A stretch of 8,185 nucleotides of DNA from DAOUBA01 sp034432855 (GTDB lineage: Bacteria > Chloroflexota > Anaerolineae > B4-G1): assembly GCA_034432855.1 (NCBI GenBank), contig DAOUBA010000225.1, forward strand, positions 1-8,185. The letters are read 5' to 3'. The number at the start of each line of letters is the position of its first letter. The stretch's first letter is position 1. Positions 6,349 through 8,185 of the stretch are shown here, piece by piece. The notes beneath the pieces were generated by a model, which saw only the letters and a list, made by a program, of their open reading frames with translations, was not told the DNA's origin and made no database searches. A program made the translations under genes and the position numbers.

Positions 6349-7221
6349 CTATCCTCCTGTTGCCAATGGCACAAATCCCAACTGCTTCACAATTGCCTGG
6401 CCCTCCGAGGAAAGGATCCAGGCGAGATAGTCGGCAATATCTCCCTGTGGCTCTCCTACGGTGTACATGTAGAGATCGCGCGCAATGGGATAGGCGCCGC
6501 TGTTGACCGTCTCAATGGTCGGCAAGACGTAGGGGCCAGCAGGGCTGGTAGCAACGGCGATCTTTTTCTGGTCGGGCGTGACGTAGCCCAGCCCATCGTA
6601 GCCGATAGCATTGGGGTTCTGACGCACCTCGGCGCTGATTCCCTCCGACGAGGGCATGAGCAGTGTATCGGGCGAAAAGAGCGTGCGGTTGCTGGAATTC
6701 CCCAAGCGCAGTACCTCCTCCAAGAAATACACGTGCGTCCCGGAATTGGATTCCCGCGACAACAACACAATGGGGCGATCCTCGCCTCCCACCTCCGTCC
6801 AGTTGGTGATGCGCCCGCTAAAGATGTCCGATAGTTGCTGGAGCGTGAGGCCGTTCACCGGATTGGCAGGATGGACGACGACGGCAATAGCGTCGCGGGC
6901 AGCGACGTGCTCGACGGGCGTGATGCCGTTGGCCTGGGCTCTCTGCATTTCCTCTGGCTTCATGCGGCGAGAGGCGTTGGCGATATCCACCGTGCCATTG
7001 ACCAGGCCGGCAATACCGGTGCCGGAGCCGCCGCCGGTCACGGCGATGCGCACATCAGGCCGCCGCTCCTGATACGTCTCTGCCCACTTTACCGCCAGGT
7101 TGAGCATCGTATCGGAGCCGACGTTCTGGATAGCAGCACCCGCCGCTTCCCGTTCCTGAACGGGCGGACGGCAGGCAGCGAGTAGAATAAGCACGGTGCA
7201 GAGCACGAGGAACCTGGGCAT
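6349..7221 (-). CDS. pstS: Phosphate-binding lipoprotein PstS
   Basis: This 290-aa substrate-binding protein captures phosphate outside the membrane and hands it to PstCA. It has a lipoprotein signal peptide with lipobox LAAC (Cys17), so it is anchored as lipoprotein. Ligand-site motifs are visible: NVGSDTM (33-39), TGGGSGTGI (62-70), the DIANASRRM segment (79-87), RESNSGTHVYF (156-166), and NAIGYDGLGYV (204-214). The length is close to that of compact PstS proteins. The ATG at 7221 has GAGGA about five bases upstream. That ribosome site lies within the last codons of vapC, whose TAA ends two bases before the ATG. There is thus no space for a dedicated promoter directly in front, and no Pho-box-like direct repeats were seen there. 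pstC follows after three bases. The assignment is secure from motifs and operon order. Confidence 0.95.
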   Translation of the reverse strand: MPRFLVLCTVLILLAACRPPVQEREAAGAAIQNVGSDTMLNLAVKWAETYQERRPDVRIAVTGGGSGTGIAGLVNGTVDIANASRRMKPEEMQRAQANGITPVEHVAARDAIAVVVHPANPVNGLTLQQLSDIFSGRITNWTEVGGEDRPIVLLSRESNSGTHVYFLEEVLRLGNSSNRTLFSPDTLLMPSSEGISAEVRQNPNAIGYDGLGYVTPDQKKIAVATSPAGPYVLPTIETVNSGAYPIARDLYMYTVGEPQGDIADYLAWILSSEGQAIVKQLGFVPLATGG

Positions 7222-7223
7222 GT

Positions 7224-7710
7224 TTATCCTCGATGCTCGCTTGGATTCTCGACTACAAGTCCTTCCACGCGGGATGCCTCATTCAGAACACCATCGGCTG
7301 AAACAAAAACGAGCGGCGGCGCCCCATCACCAACCAGGCTATGGTTGAGAGTGAGAGCCGTAGCCAGGTGCACCGCATCGTAACCTCGCAGCGGATGACG
7401 CTGTGTAAGGTCGGTGGCAAGCCTGATCGTAGCATCGTCTAGTCGCAAAGTCGTGAAACGCTCGTCACAGTCTCTCAGGAAACGGGCGACGACCTTTTTG
7501 CTGTACTGTCTCAGAAATGTCCCCCATCCGCCGTCGCTTGGCCACAGTAGCGGCAATCTCAACGATCCCGATCTTGGCAAAGGCGATGGCATTCTGCCAT
7601 TCACCATCAGCGATACGGGCATTCACCAGATCACTGACCCGCGCGCTACCCGTCTCTGGAATGTAGTACTTCACCAGGGCACTGCTGTCGAGGTAGTAGT
7701 AGATCGCCAT
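7224..7710 (-). pseudogene. vapC: PIN-domain toxin VapC, interrupted by a one-base frameshift
   Basis: Two overlapping minus-strand frames together make one complete PIN-domain protein. The first runs from ATG 7710 (MAIYYYLDSSALVKYYIPET) to a TGA at 7465-7467; the second gives the C-terminal half down to TAA at 7224-7226. The change of frame falls at about 7495-7515. Removing one base, for example one A of the AAAAA run at 7495-7499, restores a 161-aa protein, the normal family length. The four acidic residues of the PIN ribonuclease site are all kept (Asp8, Glu51, Asp111 in GYDAVHLA, Asp139 in VSADGVLN), so the break is recent or artificial. VapC toxins cleave RNA, often tRNA or rRNA, and are blocked by VapB. 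The ATG overlaps the vapB TGA by one base, with GAGGG upstream. The gene ends two bases before pstS. It could be a dead toxin, a sequencing error, or a gene read by slippage. Confidence 0.85.
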
Positions 7711-8045
7711 CAACGTCCCTCGTTGCGTTCAGCAATGATGTCTTCCGACAGCGGTGAGAGTCCAGCGAGCATTTCACGCACCTGAGCATGAGTGATCTCG
7801 CGCGCTGCCTCAACATACCCCCTCCAGCATTCTCCAAGGGGTTCGACCAAACCCGTCTTGCTTATAGCGTCCATGTCCCGTTCCCATAGTCTCTTCTGGT
7901 GCGTGGACTCTCTCGTCTTCAACCCTGCTTGAATGAGTTCAACGATCACGCTGTTCAACGAGCGGTTTGAAACTGAAGTCTCGGAGTCTAACTCTTGCCG
8001 TAGAGCATCCGGTAAGCGTATCGTCAACGTCGTGTCATTCGCCAT
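7710..8045 (-). CDS. vapB: Ribbon-helix-helix antitoxin VapB-like
   Basis: This gene encodes 111 aa from ATG 8045, chosen because AGGAGGTGA (8051-8059, minus strand) lies about eight bases upstream. Starts further up (for example 8150) would run through the promoter. The N-terminus TTLTIRLPDALRQELD (5-20) followed by SLNSVIVELIQAGL is a ribbon-helix-helix DNA-binding fold of the Arc/MetJ type. It forms a dimer whose beta strand enters the operator major groove. The remaining 60 or so residues are charged and helical, with REITHAQVREMLAGLSPLSE near the end, and would be the segment that blocks the toxin active site. It overlaps vapC by one base (TGATG), the standard antitoxin-first order with coupled translation. 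RHH antitoxins usually repress their own promoter, alone or with toxin. With vapC frameshifted, repression by the complex may be altered. Family is clear; the exact VapB subtype is not. Confidence 0.88.
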   Translation of the reverse strand: MANDTTLTIRLPDALRQELDSETSVSNRSLNSVIVELIQAGLKTRESTHQKRLWERDMDAISKTGLVEPLGECWRGYVEAAREITHAQVREMLAGLSPLSEDIIAERNEGR

Positions 8046-8050
8046 CTCGA

Positions 8051-8059
8051 TCACCTCCT
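8051..8059 (-). promoter_or_regulatory. Shine-Dalgarno deciding the vapB start
   Basis: AGGAGGTGA on the minus strand is a near-perfect complement of the 16S 3' end, eight bases before ATG 8045. It makes the short vapB product the right one and implies efficient antitoxin translation. Confidence 0.85.
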
Positions 8060-8093
8060 GCGCAACTCGTCTTTCCCACCAAGGGCTTACTTG

Positions 8094-8122
8094 ATTATAG
8101 CATCGGCCGCCCATACGGTCAA
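8094..8122 (-). promoter_or_regulatory. Housekeeping-type promoter of the vapBC-pst run
   Basis: On the minus strand, TTGACC (8122-8117) and a perfect TATAAT (8099-8094) are separated by exactly 17 bp, as expected for a primary sigma factor. Transcription would start near 8087 and give a leader of about 40 bases before vapB. It is the only consensus promoter I could find ahead of pstS. Confidence 0.8.
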
Positions 8123-8133
8123 TCGAGACTTGC

Positions 8134-8148
8134 GTGGTGATTACCCAC
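8134..8148. promoter_or_regulatory. Imperfect palindrome upstream of the -35 box, possible operator
   Basis: GTGG at 8134-8137 and CCAC at 8145-8148 form an inverted repeat with an A/T pair near the centre, about 12 bp upstream of the -35 box. Ribbon-helix-helix antitoxins bind short palindromes near their promoters, so this is a candidate, but the symmetry is short and could be chance. Confidence 0.25.
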
Positions 8149-8185
8149 ATGTCTGGGCGAAGGAGAAATCGGGGGGTTGGGCGGG

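Noticed and set aside
7222..7310. Pho box or separate promoter directly ahead of pstS
   Set aside because: No spaced direct repeats or consensus -35/-10 pair could be found in the end of vapC. A divergent regulator site in this phylum cannot be excluded.
7495..7501. Programmed -1 frameshift at the AAAAA run in vapC
   Set aside because: The second half is in the +1 frame relative to the first, so a -1 slip does not join them. Only a +1 slip or loss of a base would.
8046..8150. N-terminal extension of vapB starting at 8150
   Set aside because: It runs through the consensus promoter and the ribosome site. The RHH domain begins right after the 8045 start.

Overview
The window looks like chromosomal DNA of a GC-rich bacterium, most likely a member of Chloroflexota (Anaerolineae-like). 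This is an inference. It rests on the MutL-type ASKHA protein followed by a conserved unknown KOW-like protein, the Thr/Pro-rich 'TPTATP' linker in a membrane-anchored protein, and the style of the PIN toxin and Pst proteins. No rRNA, tRNA, CRISPR array or insertion sequence was seen.

Left part (1-2984, plus strand): three co-oriented genes. The first is the C-terminal two-thirds or so of a MutL/GlmL-like actin-fold ATPase, cut by the window edge. The second is a 349-aa protein with an N-terminal beta-barrel/sandwich-like region and a C-terminal KOW-like motif, of unknown function. The third is a small two-segment membrane protein with a Pro/Thr-rich linker and a VPGTG + hydrophobic + RRLRR tail that looks like a cell-wall sorting signal.

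Middle (2985-3787): about 220 bp without a recognisable gene, then a strong 12-bp-stem hairpin (3202-3238) where the plus-strand genes and the minus-strand genes converge, then a minus-strand hypothetical gene of 143 aa.

Right part (3788-8185, minus strand): a compact run, read from right to left, of vapB (RHH antitoxin), vapC (PIN toxin, broken by a one-base frameshift), pstS, pstC, pstA and pstB. A textbook -35/-10 promoter (TTGACC, 17 bp, TATAAT) lies just upstream of vapB. Junctions are very tight: vapB and vapC overlap by one base, vapC stops two bases before the pstS ATG, pstS-pstC are three bases apart, and pstC-pstA overlap by one base. The high-affinity phosphate importer (PstS lipoprotein, PstC/PstA permeases, PstB ATPase) therefore appears to be transcribed through a toxin-antitoxin module rather than from its own promoter. 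phoU and phoR/phoB are not in the window.

The most interesting points are this vapBC-pstSCAB fusion with a frameshifted toxin, a degenerate 7-bp tandem repeat that forms the translation start of pstB, a PstB whose Q-loop glutamine is replaced, and the uncharacterised MutL/KOW-like gene pair.
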